From contig NZ_VXCA01000006.1 in assembly GCF_011369485.1 (NCBI RefSeq), positions 1-64,000 of the forward strand: 64,000 nt of DNA, in the 5' to 3' direction. Below, piece by piece: positions 42,269 to 51,573 of the stretch. The position numbers were made by a program, and so were the translations under genes. Position 1 is the first letter of the stretch. Each line of letters opens with the position of its first letter. This stretch comes from Pseudomonas atagonensis (GTDB taxonomy: Bacteria > Pseudomonadota > Gammaproteobacteria > Pseudomonadales > Pseudomonadaceae). Under the pieces are notes generated by a model. The model saw only the letters and a program-made list of their open reading frames with translations. It was not told where the DNA came from and made no database searches.

Positions 42269-45200
42269 ATGTGGTGGAGCAAGAAACAAGCGCAGGGAAC
42301 CGCAGGCCAACGCACGCTGGCGACGCCGATGATCATGCCGCTGGAACCGCGCATGCTGTTCGACGGCGCTGTCGCCGCCACCGTGGCCGACACCGCAGCC
42401 CAGGCCGACAGCCACCCCACGGCGGACGCGGCCAAGACGCCAACCGCCGATCACCCGTCGGTCAGCAAGGATACCCACGGTCAGGCCGACGCCACCCCTG
42501 CCGCCAGCCCGGTTGCGGTGCCGGGCCAGAGCGTGGTGTTTGTCGATTCGCGGGTCAAGGACGCCGACAGCCTGCTCAAAGGGGTCGCGCCTGGCACACA
42601 AGTGGTCAAGCTTGACGCGAGCAAGGACGGCTTGCAGCAGATTGCCGATTATCTGGATCAGCATCAGGGCGTCAGTTCGGTGCAGATCATCGCTCACGGC
42701 AATGCCGGAGACCTGTGGCTGGGCGACAGTTATCTCTCGGCCGACAACGTCGCGCAACGCAGTGCGATCCTCGCCGAAATCGGCAAGGACATGAATGCCG
42801 GCGGCGACATCCTGATCTACGGCTGCTACACCGCCGAGGGTCAGCGCGGTTTGAGTTTCGTCGATTCGCTGGCGCAACTGACCGGCCGCGATGTGGCAGC
42901 GTCGAACAACCGCACCGGCGTCGGTGGCGACTGGGATCTGGAAATCGCCACCGGCACCATCGAAAGCGCCAATGTGCTGTCGACCCAGGCGATGAGTGAA
43001 TACCAGTGGGGCCTGGCCACCTGGACCGCCACCAACAATGCCAATACCGGGGTCGGCTCGCTGCGCGCCGCGCTGGCCTCGGCGCAGAACGGCGACATCG
43101 TGACCTTCAGCAGCGGCATGACGGTGCAGCTCACCTCGGAATTGCTGATCAACAAGAACATCACCGTCGATGGCGACTTGAACAACGATGGCGTCGCCGA
43201 CGTCACCCTCGACGGGCAGTACCGAACCCGTGTGGTGGAAATCACCTCCGGCAGCACGGTGACGCTGGATGGTCTGGTGATCACTCGCGGCCTGGTTTCC
43301 GGCAACGGCGGCAATGGCGGTTACGGGGCGACCGGCGCCCTGGGCGGCGGGATTTTCAACGCCGGCATTCTCACGCTGAATAACGTTTCGGTCACCGGTA
43401 ACGCGGCGGCCGGTGGTGGCGGCGGTGGGGGTGTCACGGGCGCCAACTACGGCGGCGGTGGTGGCGGTGGCGGTGGCCTCGGTGGTCAGGGTGGCGGTCA
43501 TGGCGGTACGGCCGGGCCGGGCACCGGTACGCTGGGTGGCCAGGCCGGCAGCGGCGGCGTCGGCGGTTACGGCGGTGGCTACGACGCAACGCACATGGGC
43601 GGCCGCGGTGGCTCGAGCACCGGCGGCGCTGGCGGTGTGGGCGTGTCCTATTACAGCAACGGCGGCAATGGCGGTACCGCCAGCAACGGCACGATTTCCA
43701 TTGGCGGCGGCGGTGGCGGTTCTGGCTGGGACAAGGTCGGCGGCGTCGGCGGCAACGCGGCCGGCGGTATTTACAACGCCTCCACCGGTACCCTGAAAAT
43801 CGTCGGCACCTCGGTCATCAGCAACAACATCGGCGCGGGCGGCGGCGGTGGTGGTGGCAGTGGTCAGGGCAGCAACAACCTCAACGGCGGCGACGGCGGC
43901 CGGGGTGTCGGCGCGATCTGGAACCAAGGCGGCACGGTACTGATCACCGCCGCCAACTTCAGCGCCATCAGCGGCAACGCGGCCGGCAGTGGCTCAGGCG
44001 GCGCAGAACTGGGCGGCGGTGTGACGGGCTCTGTACCGCTGGCCTTCGCGGCGATCTACAACAACGGCGGCACACTCAACACCGCCTATGTGGAACCACC
44101 GACCGCGACCATCGTGATGTCGGACACGGCCCTGAAAATCGGCGAAACCTCGCTGGTGACCATCACTTTCAGCCGGGCGGTCACCGGGTTTACCAACGCC
44201 GACCTGACCATCGCCAACGGCACGCTGACATCGGTCAGCAGCAGCGACGGCGGCCTGACCTGGACCGCGACTTTCACGCCGACCAACAACATTACCGACA
44301 GCACCAACCTGATCACCCTCGACAACACTGGTGTCGTTGCGATCAGCGACGGCGTGGCGGGCGTCGGCACCACCAACTCGGTCAATTACGCGATCGATAC
44401 CGCACGGCCAACCGTGTCCATCGTGATGTCCGATACGGCGCTGAAAATCGGCGATACCTCGCTGGTGACGTTCACCTTCAACGAGGCGATCACCGGGTTC
44501 ACTAACGCTGATCTGACCATCGCCAACGGCACATTGTCGGCAGTGAGCAGCAGCGACGGTGGCATCACCTGGACCGGAACCTTCACTCCGACCGCCAGCG
44601 TCACCGACACCACCAACCTCATTACTCTGGACAACACCGGCATCGCCGACCTGGCCGGCAACGCCGGCAGTGGCACCACCGATTCGGCCAATTATGTGGT
44701 CGACACCGTGCGGCCGACCGCGACCATTGTCGTTGCCGATACCAGTCTGGCGGCGGGTGAAACCTCGCTGGTGACCATCACCTTCAGCGAAGCGGTCAGC
44801 GGCTTCACCACCGCCGACCTGACGGTGGCCAACGGCCTTTTGAGCGGACTGAGCAGCAGCGACGGCGGCATCACCTGGACTGTCACGCTGACGCCGACCG
44901 CCAGCATTACCGACACCACCAACCTCATTACTCTGGATAACACAGGGGTAGTCGATCTGGCCGGCAACGCCGGCAGTGGCACCACCAACTCCAACAACTA
45001 CGCCATCGACACCGCACGGCCGACCGCGACCATCGTGGTCGCAGACACCGTGCTGAAAATCGGCGAAACCTCGCTGGTGACCATCACCTTCAGCGAAGCG
45101 ATCACCGGTTTCACCAACGCCGACCTGACGATTGCCAACGGCACGTTGACGGCGGTGAGCAGCAGCGATGGCGGCATCACCTGGACGGCGACGTTCACGC

Positions 45201-48200
45201 CGACCGCCAGCATCACCGACGCGACCAACCTGATCACCCTGAACAACACCGGCATCGCTGATCTGAACGGCAACGCCGGCAGCGGCACTACCGATTCCAA
45301 CAACTACGCCATCGATACCGTGCGCCCGACCGCGACCATCGTGGTGGCCGACAACAACCTGCGGATCGGCGAAACCTCGCTGGTGACCATCACCTTCAGC
45401 GAAGCGGTGAGCGGTTTCACCAACGCCGACCTGACCATCGCCAACGGCACGTTGAGCGCGGTCAGCAGCAGCGATGGCGGTATCACCTGGACCGCGACGT
45501 TCACGCCGAGCGCCAGCATCACCGACGCGACCAACCTGATCACGCTGGACAATACCGGCATCGTCGACCTGTCGGGCAACGCCGGCAGCGGCACTACCGA
45601 TTCCAACAATTATGCGATCGATACGGTGCGTCCGACCGCGACCATCGTGGTCGCCGACAGCAACCTCACTGCCGGTGAAACCTCGCTGGTGACCATCACC
45701 TTCAGTGAAGCGGTCAGCGGTTTCACCAACGCCGATCTGACCATTGCCAACGGCACGCTGACGGCAGTGAGCAGCAGCGACGGCGGCATCACCTGGACGG
45801 CAACTTTCACCCCGAACGTGGGCGTCAACGACGCGACCAACCTGATCGCCCTGGCCAATACCGGCATCTCCGACCTGTCGGGCAACGCCGGCAGCGGCAC
45901 GACCAACTCCAACAACTACACCATCGACACCGTGGTGCCGACCGCGACCATCATCATTGCCGACAACTCGCTGAAAATCGGCGAAACCTCGCTGGTGACC
46001 ATCACCTTCAGCGAAGCGATCACCGGTTTCACCAACGCTGACCTGACGATTGCCAACGGCACGCTCAGCGCGGTGAGCAGCAGCGACGGCGGCATTACCT
46101 GGACGGCCACGTTCACGCCGACCAGCAGCATCACCGACGCCAGCAACCTGATCACGCTGGACAACTCCGGCGTGCAAAACCTGTCAGGCAATGCCGGCAG
46201 CGGCACCACCGATTCGAACAATTATTCGATCGACACGGTGCGTCCGACCGCGACCATCGTGGTTGCTGACACAGCGCTCGGCGTCGGCCAGACCTCGCTG
46301 GTGACCATCACCTTCAGCGAGGCGGTGACCGGTTTCACCAACGCCGATCTGATCATCGCCAACGGTACGCTGAGTGCAGTAAGCAGCAGTGACGGCGGCA
46401 TCACCTGGACCGCAACGTTCACCCCGGCGGCAGGCATCACCGACACAACCAACCTGATTACATTGGACAACACCGGCATCTCCGATCTGGCGGGCAACGC
46501 CGGCAGCGGCACCACCGACTCCAATAACTATGCGGTCGACAGTCAGCGCCCGACCGCGACCATTGTCATGAGCGACTCCAGCCTGCGTCCTGGTGAAACT
46601 TCGCTGGTGACAATCACTTTCAGCGAAGCGGTAACCGGTTTCGACAACTCTGACCTGAGCGTCGCCAACGGCACCCTGAGCAATGTCTCGTCGAGCGACG
46701 GCGGCATCACCTGGACGGCCACTTTCACGCCGAACATTGGTGTCACCGACCTCACCAACCTGATCGTCCTGAACAACACCGGCATCACCGACCTGGCCGG
46801 CAACACCGGCACCGGCACCACCAGCTCGGCCAACTACCAAGTGCAAACCCAAGTGCCGACCGCCACCATCGTGGTTGCCGACACCTCGCTCAAGGCCGGG
46901 GAAACCTCGTTGGTGACCATCACCTTCAACGAAGCGGTCAGCGGTTTCGACAACAGCGATCTGACCATCGCCAACGGCACGTTGAGCAACGTCAGCAGCA
47001 GTGACGGCGGTATTACCTGGACGGCGACCTTCACGCCGACGGCCAATATCACTGACGCCACCAACCTGATCACCCTGAACAACGTCGGGGTCGCCAACCT
47101 GTCGGGCAACAGCGGCGTCGGTACCACCGATTCCAACAACTTCGCCATCGACACCGCGCTGCCGACCGCGACCATCGTGGTTGCCGACAATCGGCTGGGC
47201 ATCGGTGAAACCACCACGGTGACCATCACGTTCAGCGAAGCGGTGAGCGGTTTCGATCTGTCGGACATCAGCGTCGCCAACGGTGCGCTGTCGAACCTGA
47301 CCAGCAGCGACGGCGGCGTCACCTGGACAGCGACCTTTACGCCGACTGCCAACGTCAACGACCCGACCAACCTGATCCTGATCGACACCGCCGGCGTTCA
47401 GGATCTGGCCGGAAACCTGGGGGCGAGCATTGCCATCTCCAACAACTACATCCTTGATGCCACCCGGCCGACGGTGGACATCGTCGTCGCCAATCCACAT
47501 CTGGGCATCGGCCAGACCACCACGGTGACGTTCACCTTCAGCGAGGCGGTGAGCAATTTCGACCTGTCCGACCTGAGCGTGACCAATGGCGACCTGAGCA
47601 ACCTGAGCAGCAGCGATGGCGGCAAGACCTGGACCGCGACATTCACGCCGACGGCCAATGTCACCGACCCAAGCAACTTCATCGCGCTGGATACCAGCAA
47701 CGTCACCGACCTTGCGGGCAACGCCGGCAGCACGGTGGCGGTGTCGAACAACTACGCCCTCGACAGCGAACGGCCGACAGCCACGGTCGTCATCGCCAAC
47801 CCGAACATGGGCGTCGGCCAGACCTCGCTGGTGACCATCACCTTCAACGAGGCAGTCAGCGGTTTTGATCTGTCAGACATCAGCGTCGGCAACGGCACCC
47901 TGTCCAACCTGAGCAGCAGCGACGGCGGCAAGACCTGGACCGCAACCCTGACGCCGAACGCCAACGTCAACAGCGCCAACAATGCGATCAGCTTCAATAG
48001 CGCCGGCGTCAGCGATCTGTCAGGCAACAGCGGCAGCGGTGTCAGCAGCTCCAACAATTACGCGATCAATACAGTGCCCACCACGCGGATCAATGTCGTG
48101 ATTCCGGATCCGCTGGTTCGCAGCAGCGATCCAGTCGTGTCGCCACCGCCGCCGAATGTGCCGCTGCAACCGATCATTTTTACCCCGCCATCCGGCGATC

Positions 48201-48637
48201 TCGGTTCTCCGCTGACCTTCAGCCCATTGTTCGAGCAACGGGTGATCGGCAACGGTATCCGGCCGCTCGGCGACATTTTCATGAATCACGGCGCGCTGAG
48301 TCCGAGCTTTATCGCGCAGGTTTTTACCAGCAGCGACAGTGGCGGTGACGGTTCCGGCCATGGCTTCCTCGGTTTCGGTGGCGGCGACGGTGGGGTGTTC
48401 GGCAGCAGCACACTGGCGAGCCTGTTCAACCAGAACAGCGCCGCCGAGCGTGATTCGCTGAATGCTTTCGGCAGCCAGTCGCTCAAGGCTGGCGATGTTT
48501 CCCAGGGCCTGCGCGGCGTTTTTGGCGCGCCGACGTTGGGGCAACAATTGCAACAGCTCAAAGATACCGAGCAGCACCGGGTGGACAACCTGGCGGCGGC
48601 TCTGCAACAGGTCGGCATCAGCGAAATTCCGGCCTGA
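42269..48637 (+). CDS. Giant DUF4347 / Ig-repeat surface protein (candidate exported substrate)
   Basis: A 2,122-residue protein from ATG 42269 (GTG 42260 would add three residues). There is no Sec signal. An LEPR motif (LEPRMLFDGA, residues 25-34) opens the protein, followed by a DUF4347 domain at about 80-245 (VVFVDSRVKDADSLL...IAHGNAGDLWLGD...LIYGCYTAEG). A glycine-rich beta-helix-like region (about 250-605) comes next, then 13 Big_12-like Ig repeats of about 102 residues (610-1935) and a Gly/Ser/Asp-rich C-terminal region of about 185 residues. This layout is typical of large type I-exported adhesins. A TolC-family gene follows at 48685. Abundant Ser, Thr and Asp residues offer sites for modification. 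Confidence 0.88.
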   Translation: MWWSKKQAQGTAGQRTLATPMIMPLEPRMLFDGAVAATVADTAAQADSHPTADAAKTPTADHPSVSKDTHGQADATPAASPVAVPGQSVVFVDSRVKDADSLLKGVAPGTQVVKLDASKDGLQQIADYLDQHQGVSSVQIIAHGNAGDLWLGDSYLSADNVAQRSAILAEIGKDMNAGGDILIYGCYTAEGQRGLSFVDSLAQLTGRDVAASNNRTGVGGDWDLEIATGTIESANVLSTQAMSEYQWGLATWTATNNANTGVGSLRAALASAQNGDIVTFSSGMTVQLTSELLINKNITVDGDLNNDGVADVTLDGQYRTRVVEITSGSTVTLDGLVITRGLVSGNGGNGGYGATGALGGGIFNAGILTLNNVSVTGNAAAGGGGGGGVTGANYGGGGGGGGGLGGQGGGHGGTAGPGTGTLGGQAGSGGVGGYGGGYDATHMGGRGGSSTGGAGGVGVSYYSNGGNGGTASNGTISIGGGGGGSGWDKVGGVGGNAAGGIYNASTGTLKIVGTSVISNNIGAGGGGGGGSGQGSNNLNGGDGGRGVGAIWNQGGTVLITAANFSAISGNAAGSGSGGAELGGGVTGSVPLAFAAIYNNGGTLNTAYVEPPTATIVMSDTALKIGETSLVTITFSRAVTGFTNADLTIANGTLTSVSSSDGGLTWTATFTPTNNITDSTNLITLDNTGVVAISDGVAGVGTTNSVNYAIDTARPTVSIVMSDTALKIGDTSLVTFTFNEAITGFTNADLTIANGTLSAVSSSDGGITWTGTFTPTASVTDTTNLITLDNTGIADLAGNAGSGTTDSANYVVDTVRPTATIVVADTSLAAGETSLVTITFSEAVSGFTTADLTVANGLLSGLSSSDGGITWTVTLTPTASITDTTNLITLDNTGVVDLAGNAGSGTTNSNNYAIDTARPTATIVVADTVLKIGETSLVTITFSEAITGFTNADLTIANGTLTAVSSSDGGITWTATFTPTASITDATNLITLNNTGIADLNGNAGSGTTDSNNYAIDTVRPTATIVVADNNLRIGETSLVTITFSEAVSGFTNADLTIANGTLSAVSSSDGGITWTATFTPSASITDATNLITLDNTGIVDLSGNAGSGTTDSNNYAIDTVRPTATIVVADSNLTAGETSLVTITFSEAVSGFTNADLTIANGTLTAVSSSDGGITWTATFTPNVGVNDATNLIALANTGISDLSGNAGSGTTNSNNYTIDTVVPTATIIIADNSLKIGETSLVTITFSEAITGFTNADLTIANGTLSAVSSSDGGITWTATFTPTSSITDASNLITLDNSGVQNLSGNAGSGTTDSNNYSIDTVRPTATIVVADTALGVGQTSLVTITFSEAVTGFTNADLIIANGTLSAVSSSDGGITWTATFTPAAGITDTTNLITLDNTGISDLAGNAGSGTTDSNNYAVDSQRPTATIVMSDSSLRPGETSLVTITFSEAVTGFDNSDLSVANGTLSNVSSSDGGITWTATFTPNIGVTDLTNLIVLNNTGITDLAGNTGTGTTSSANYQVQTQVPTATIVVADTSLKAGETSLVTITFNEAVSGFDNSDLTIANGTLSNVSSSDGGITWTATFTPTANITDATNLITLNNVGVANLSGNSGVGTTDSNNFAIDTALPTATIVVADNRLGIGETTTVTITFSEAVSGFDLSDISVANGALSNLTSSDGGVTWTATFTPTANVNDPTNLILIDTAGVQDLAGNLGASIAISNNYILDATRPTVDIVVANPHLGIGQTTTVTFTFSEAVSNFDLSDLSVTNGDLSNLSSSDGGKTWTATFTPTANVTDPSNFIALDTSNVTDLAGNAGSTVAVSNNYALDSERPTATVVIANPNMGVGQTSLVTITFNEAVSGFDLSDISVGNGTLSNLSSSDGGKTWTATLTPNANVNSANNAISFNSAGVSDLSGNSGSGVSSSNNYAINTVPTTRINVVIPDPLVRSSDPVVSPPPPNVPLQPIIFTPPSGDLGSPLTFSPLFEQRVIGNGIRPLGDIFMNHGALSPSFIAQVFTSSDSGGDGSGHGFLGFGGGDGGVFGSSTLASLFNQNSAAERDSLNAFGSQSLKAGDVSQGLRGVFGAPTLGQQLQQLKDTEQHRVDNLAAALQQVGISEIPA
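44099..48073 (+). repeat. 13 tandem 306-bp Ig-like repeats in the DUF4347 protein
   Basis: Units begin with PTATIVVAD-like residues and contain GETSLVTITFSEAVSGF, ANGTLSAVSSSDGGITW and TNLITLDNTGI. They recur about every 306 bp (one unit is 3 bp longer). Units 2-8 are very alike; the last three (PTATIVVADNRL, PTVDIVVANPHL, PTATVVIANPNM) are clearly more diverged. Confidence 0.93.
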
Positions 48638-48684
48638 ACAAAACAACTACTCAACACTGTGCGGGACCTAGGGGCGATCCAGGG

Positions 48685-50202
48685 ATGAAGAAAAGTCAGA
48701 AGTTGTTCGGCGCCAGCCTGCTGGCGCTGGCGATCAGCGGGTGTGCCGTGACCAGTGAGCCGATTGAGCGCAGCGTCAGCGAGCAACGGGCCAGAACCGA
48801 TCTGCAAAGCATGTACAAGGATCAGGAACCGCTGCGCGGCCCGTTGACCCTGCATCAGGCGATGGCCCGCGCGGTGAAATACAACCTCGAAGGCCGCTTG
48901 AAAATCATGGAGGAAGCGCTGGCCAAGCGGCAGCTCGACCTCGCCAGTTTCGACATGCTGCCGCGTATGGCACTGGACGCCGGGTACGTCGGGCGTAACA
49001 ACGTCAACGCCTCCAGCAGCCAGAGCGTACGTACCGGCACCCAGTCGCTGGAACCGTCGACCTCGCAGGATCGCGACCGTGATGTCGCCGACCTGACCAT
49101 GGTCTGGAACGTCCTCGATTTCGGGGTCAGCTACATCAGTGCCAAGCAGCAGGGCGACCAGCGTCTGATCGTGCAGGAACGTCGACGCAAGGTGATCAAC
49201 ACCATCGTTCAGGACGTGCGCTCGGCCTATTGGCGAGCGATGGCCGCCGAACGTCTGCTCAAGCAGATCGACAGCCTGATGGCGCGGGTGCAAACCGCGC
49301 GAGACAACAGCCAGACCCTGAGCGATCAACGCATTGGCGATCCGGTGCAATCGCTGGGTTATCAGCGTTCGCTGATCGAAGCGACGCGGCAACTGGAAGA
49401 ACAGCGCCGTGCCTTGTCGCTGGCGAAAACCGAACTGGCGACCCTGATCAACCTGCCGCTGGGCACCCACCTGACACTGGCCACCGATGACGGTTACCAG
49501 ATCCCCGAACTCAAGGTCGATCTGGCGAAACTCGAACAGGAGGCTCTGACCAGCCGTCCGGAGCTGCGCGAGCAGGACTACCAGACGCGCATCAGCGCCG
49601 CCGAAACCCGCAAAGCCATGTTGCGTTTGCTGCCGGGCCTGGAGTTTTCGGCTGGCGGGCATTACGACAGCAACTCGTTTCTCGTTGAACAGGGCTGGGC
49701 GGATTACGGCGTCAAAGTCACCTGGAACCTGTTCAACGTGATCTCCGCGCCGGCCGCGATCAACGTCGCCAAGGCCGGTGAAGAAGTCGCCACCGCACGG
49801 CGTCAGGCGATGTCGATTGCCGTGCTGGCGCAGCTCTATGTGGCCAACGCCAACTATCAAGAAGCTCTGCGTCAGTTCAAGACCAACCAGCAACTGTCCG
49901 ACATCGACGGGCAAATCGTCGGTCAGTTGCGTAACCGCCATCAGGCTGCCGGGATCGGCGAACTTGAGTTGATTCAAGGGGAGCTGAACAACCTGCAGGC
50001 GGATCTGCGTCGCGATCTGTCGTACGCCGATCTGCGCAATGCTTACGGGCAGATCTTCGCCAGTGCCGGCCTCGATCCGTTGCCGGATCAGGTGCAATCC
50101 ACCGAAGTGCAATCGATCGCTACCGCACTGGCCAGTCGCGAGTCGGCCTGGGCGTCGGGCGACATTTCGGTGCCTGTGGTGGCCCATGCTCCGGCCCAGT
50201 GA
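48685..50202 (+). CDS. TolC-family outer-membrane lipoprotein
   Basis: A 505-residue protein with a lipoprotein signal (MKKSQKLFGASLLALAISGC, C20) and two OEP-type helical repeats (LTLHQAMARAVKYNLEGRLK, LEQEALTSRPELREQDYQTR). It lies 47 bp after the adhesin gene and overlaps the APS kinase gene by 17 bp. It differs from LapE, having a lipid anchor and a longer N-terminus, and would be the outer-membrane channel for the DUF4347 protein. No dedicated ABC transporter is adjacent; the HlyD/M50 module at 27.7-31.9 kb is the nearest candidate partner. Confidence 0.88.
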   Translation: MKKSQKLFGASLLALAISGCAVTSEPIERSVSEQRARTDLQSMYKDQEPLRGPLTLHQAMARAVKYNLEGRLKIMEEALAKRQLDLASFDMLPRMALDAGYVGRNNVNASSSQSVRTGTQSLEPSTSQDRDRDVADLTMVWNVLDFGVSYISAKQQGDQRLIVQERRRKVINTIVQDVRSAYWRAMAAERLLKQIDSLMARVQTARDNSQTLSDQRIGDPVQSLGYQRSLIEATRQLEEQRRALSLAKTELATLINLPLGTHLTLATDDGYQIPELKVDLAKLEQEALTSRPELREQDYQTRISAAETRKAMLRLLPGLEFSAGGHYDSNSFLVEQGWADYGVKVTWNLFNVISAPAAINVAKAGEEVATARRQAMSIAVLAQLYVANANYQEALRQFKTNQQLSDIDGQIVGQLRNRHQAAGIGELELIQGELNNLQADLRRDLSYADLRNAYGQIFASAGLDPLPDQVQSTEVQSIATALASRESAWASGDISVPVVAHAPAQ

Positions 50203-50791
50203 CGTGCTGGCGCCGAGCGCCAGCATCGTTCGCACGCAACGCGAAGCCCGTAACGGCCATCGCGGCGCGGCGATCCTGCTGACCGGTTTGCCGGCGGCGG
50301 GCAAATCGACGCTCGCCCAGGCATTGCATGCGCAACTATTTGGGCGTGGTGTGCAGAGCGTGGTACTCGACGGCGATGGTTTGCGTGTCGGCCTCAACCG
50401 TGACCTCGGTTTCACCGACAGTGACCGGCGGGAAAACATTCGCCGTGCCAGCGAACTGGCGGCGTTGCTGGTGGAAAACGGCCAGATCGTGATTCTGGCG
50501 ATGATCGCGCCGCTGGCAGAGCTGCGCGAAGTCTTTGCTGCACGCCTGGGTGAGGACTATCGCGAAGTCTGGTGCAACGCCGCGCTGGCCGTCTGCGAGC
50601 AACGCGATCCTAAGGGGCATTACGCACGGGCGCGGCGCGGCGATCTGCCGGGGTTCACCGGTGTTTCGGCGCCTTACGAGCCGCCAGCCGAAGCGGCGCT
50701 GGTTCTCGACACCGGCGCACTGTCGGTCGAGGCTTGCCTTGACCGGTTGTTGACCTGGCTCGGCGAGTCTGCGGTATTGCCCAAGGCATGA
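50186..50791 (+). CDS. cysC: Adenylyl-sulfate (APS) kinase, stand-alone
   Basis: A 201-residue kinase from ATG 50186. The P-loop is GLPAAGKST (34-42), with DGDGLR (62-67), GFTDSDRRENIRR and the substrate loop KGHYARARRGDLPGFTGVSAPYEPP. It makes PAPS from APS and ATP. In most CysC proteins the lid region reads FISP with an autophosphorylated serine; here it reads MIAP, so that serine is alanine. It is overlapped by the TolC and hydroxylase genes and sits between two sulfotransferase genes, which suggests local PAPS supply for substrate sulfation rather than general assimilation. Confidence 0.9.
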   Translation: MLRPSDVLAPSASIVRTQREARNGHRGAAILLTGLPAAGKSTLAQALHAQLFGRGVQSVVLDGDGLRVGLNRDLGFTDSDRRENIRRASELAALLVENGQIVILAMIAPLAELREVFAARLGEDYREVWCNAALAVCEQRDPKGHYARARRGDLPGFTGVSAPYEPPAEAALVLDTGALSVEACLDRLLTWLGESAVLPKA

Positions 50792-51573
50792 ACCGCCCAG
50801 CGTTCTCACGCCTGCCGGTGATGCTGGATCTGCCGCTGTTGTTGCAGGCGCTGGCCGCGATTGACGAGGCGGCGTGGCGCAGCCACTTCAACACCGGGTA
50901 TTTCGCCGGGGACTGGAGTGGCGTGGCGCTGATTTCGGCGGCTGATGCGCTGACCGAGCTGTCACCCGGAAGCGCTGCACCGATGCACCGCGCCCCGTGG
51001 TTACGTGACGCGCGCTGGCAACAAGGGCTGCGCGATCTCGCGCTGGATATCGTCAGCGCGCGCCTGCTGCGCCTGGGCGCCGGCGCGCGGATTCACGAAC
51101 ATCGCGACTACGATCTCGACGGCGCGGACGCCGACCTGCGCCTGCACATTCCGTTGCTCAGCCCGCCTGCCGTGGACTTCTGGCTCGACGACCAGCGTGT
51201 GCCCATGACGGCAGGAGAATGCTGGTTTCTCGATCTGGCGCGGCCACATCGGGTCGACAATCGCGACACGTCGCCACGCATTCATCTGGTGCTCGACTGC
51301 CGTCCCGGCCCCGGCCTGCTGCAACTGATTGCCGAAGGATTACCGAGCACCCCCGCAGCTGAGTCGGCGGACACCCCGTTGCAACGCTTTCAGCGGCTGG
51401 TGGCAAGCGATGTGGCGCTGGCCGCGACCTTGCAGGCGTTGCTCGATCCTGAGGTTTTCATCCGCCGAACCCTGGCACTGGCCGCCGAACGCGGATTGCT
51501 GTTTTCCGAGGAAGAACTGCGCGCGGCGATGCGCGTCGGGCGCCGGCAATGGAACGCGCAATGGAGCGCCTGA
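50788..51573 (+). CDS. Asp/Asn beta-hydroxylase-like protein with Nif11-like C-terminal domain
   Basis: A 261-residue protein overlapping cysC by an ATGA junction. Residues about 85-172 match the aspartyl/asparaginyl beta-hydroxylase fold: GARIHEHRDYD (H103/H105/D107), RLHIPLL (R118-H120), ECWFLDLARPHRVDN (H154) and RIHLVLD (R164). These residues supply the iron and 2-oxoglutarate sites. Residues 196-248 (LQRFQRLVASD...AAERGLLFSEEELRAAM) look like a Nif11 domain, better known as a peptide-maturation leader. It may hydroxylate Asp or Asn in the repeat protein; the role of the Nif11-like tail is unknown. Confidence 0.82.
   Translation: MNRPAFSRLPVMLDLPLLLQALAAIDEAAWRSHFNTGYFAGDWSGVALISAADALTELSPGSAAPMHRAPWLRDARWQQGLRDLALDIVSARLLRLGAGARIHEHRDYDLDGADADLRLHIPLLSPPAVDFWLDDQRVPMTAGECWFLDLARPHRVDNRDTSPRIHLVLDCRPGPGLLQLIAEGLPSTPAAESADTPLQRFQRLVASDVALAATLQALLDPEVFIRRTLALAAERGLLFSEEELRAAMRVGRRQWNAQWSA

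Noticed and set aside
42206..48057. Long minus-strand frames opposite the DUF4347 protein, some with a 306-bp period
   Set aside because: The periodicity mirrors the sense-strand Ig repeats and the products are low-complexity; no start signals or domains.
42269..48637. The DUF4347 protein as a second LapA-type (LapG-regulated) adhesin
   Set aside because: Its N-terminus has an LEPR motif and DUF4347 instead of a retention module, and no LapG-type TAAG or PAAG site was found near the start.
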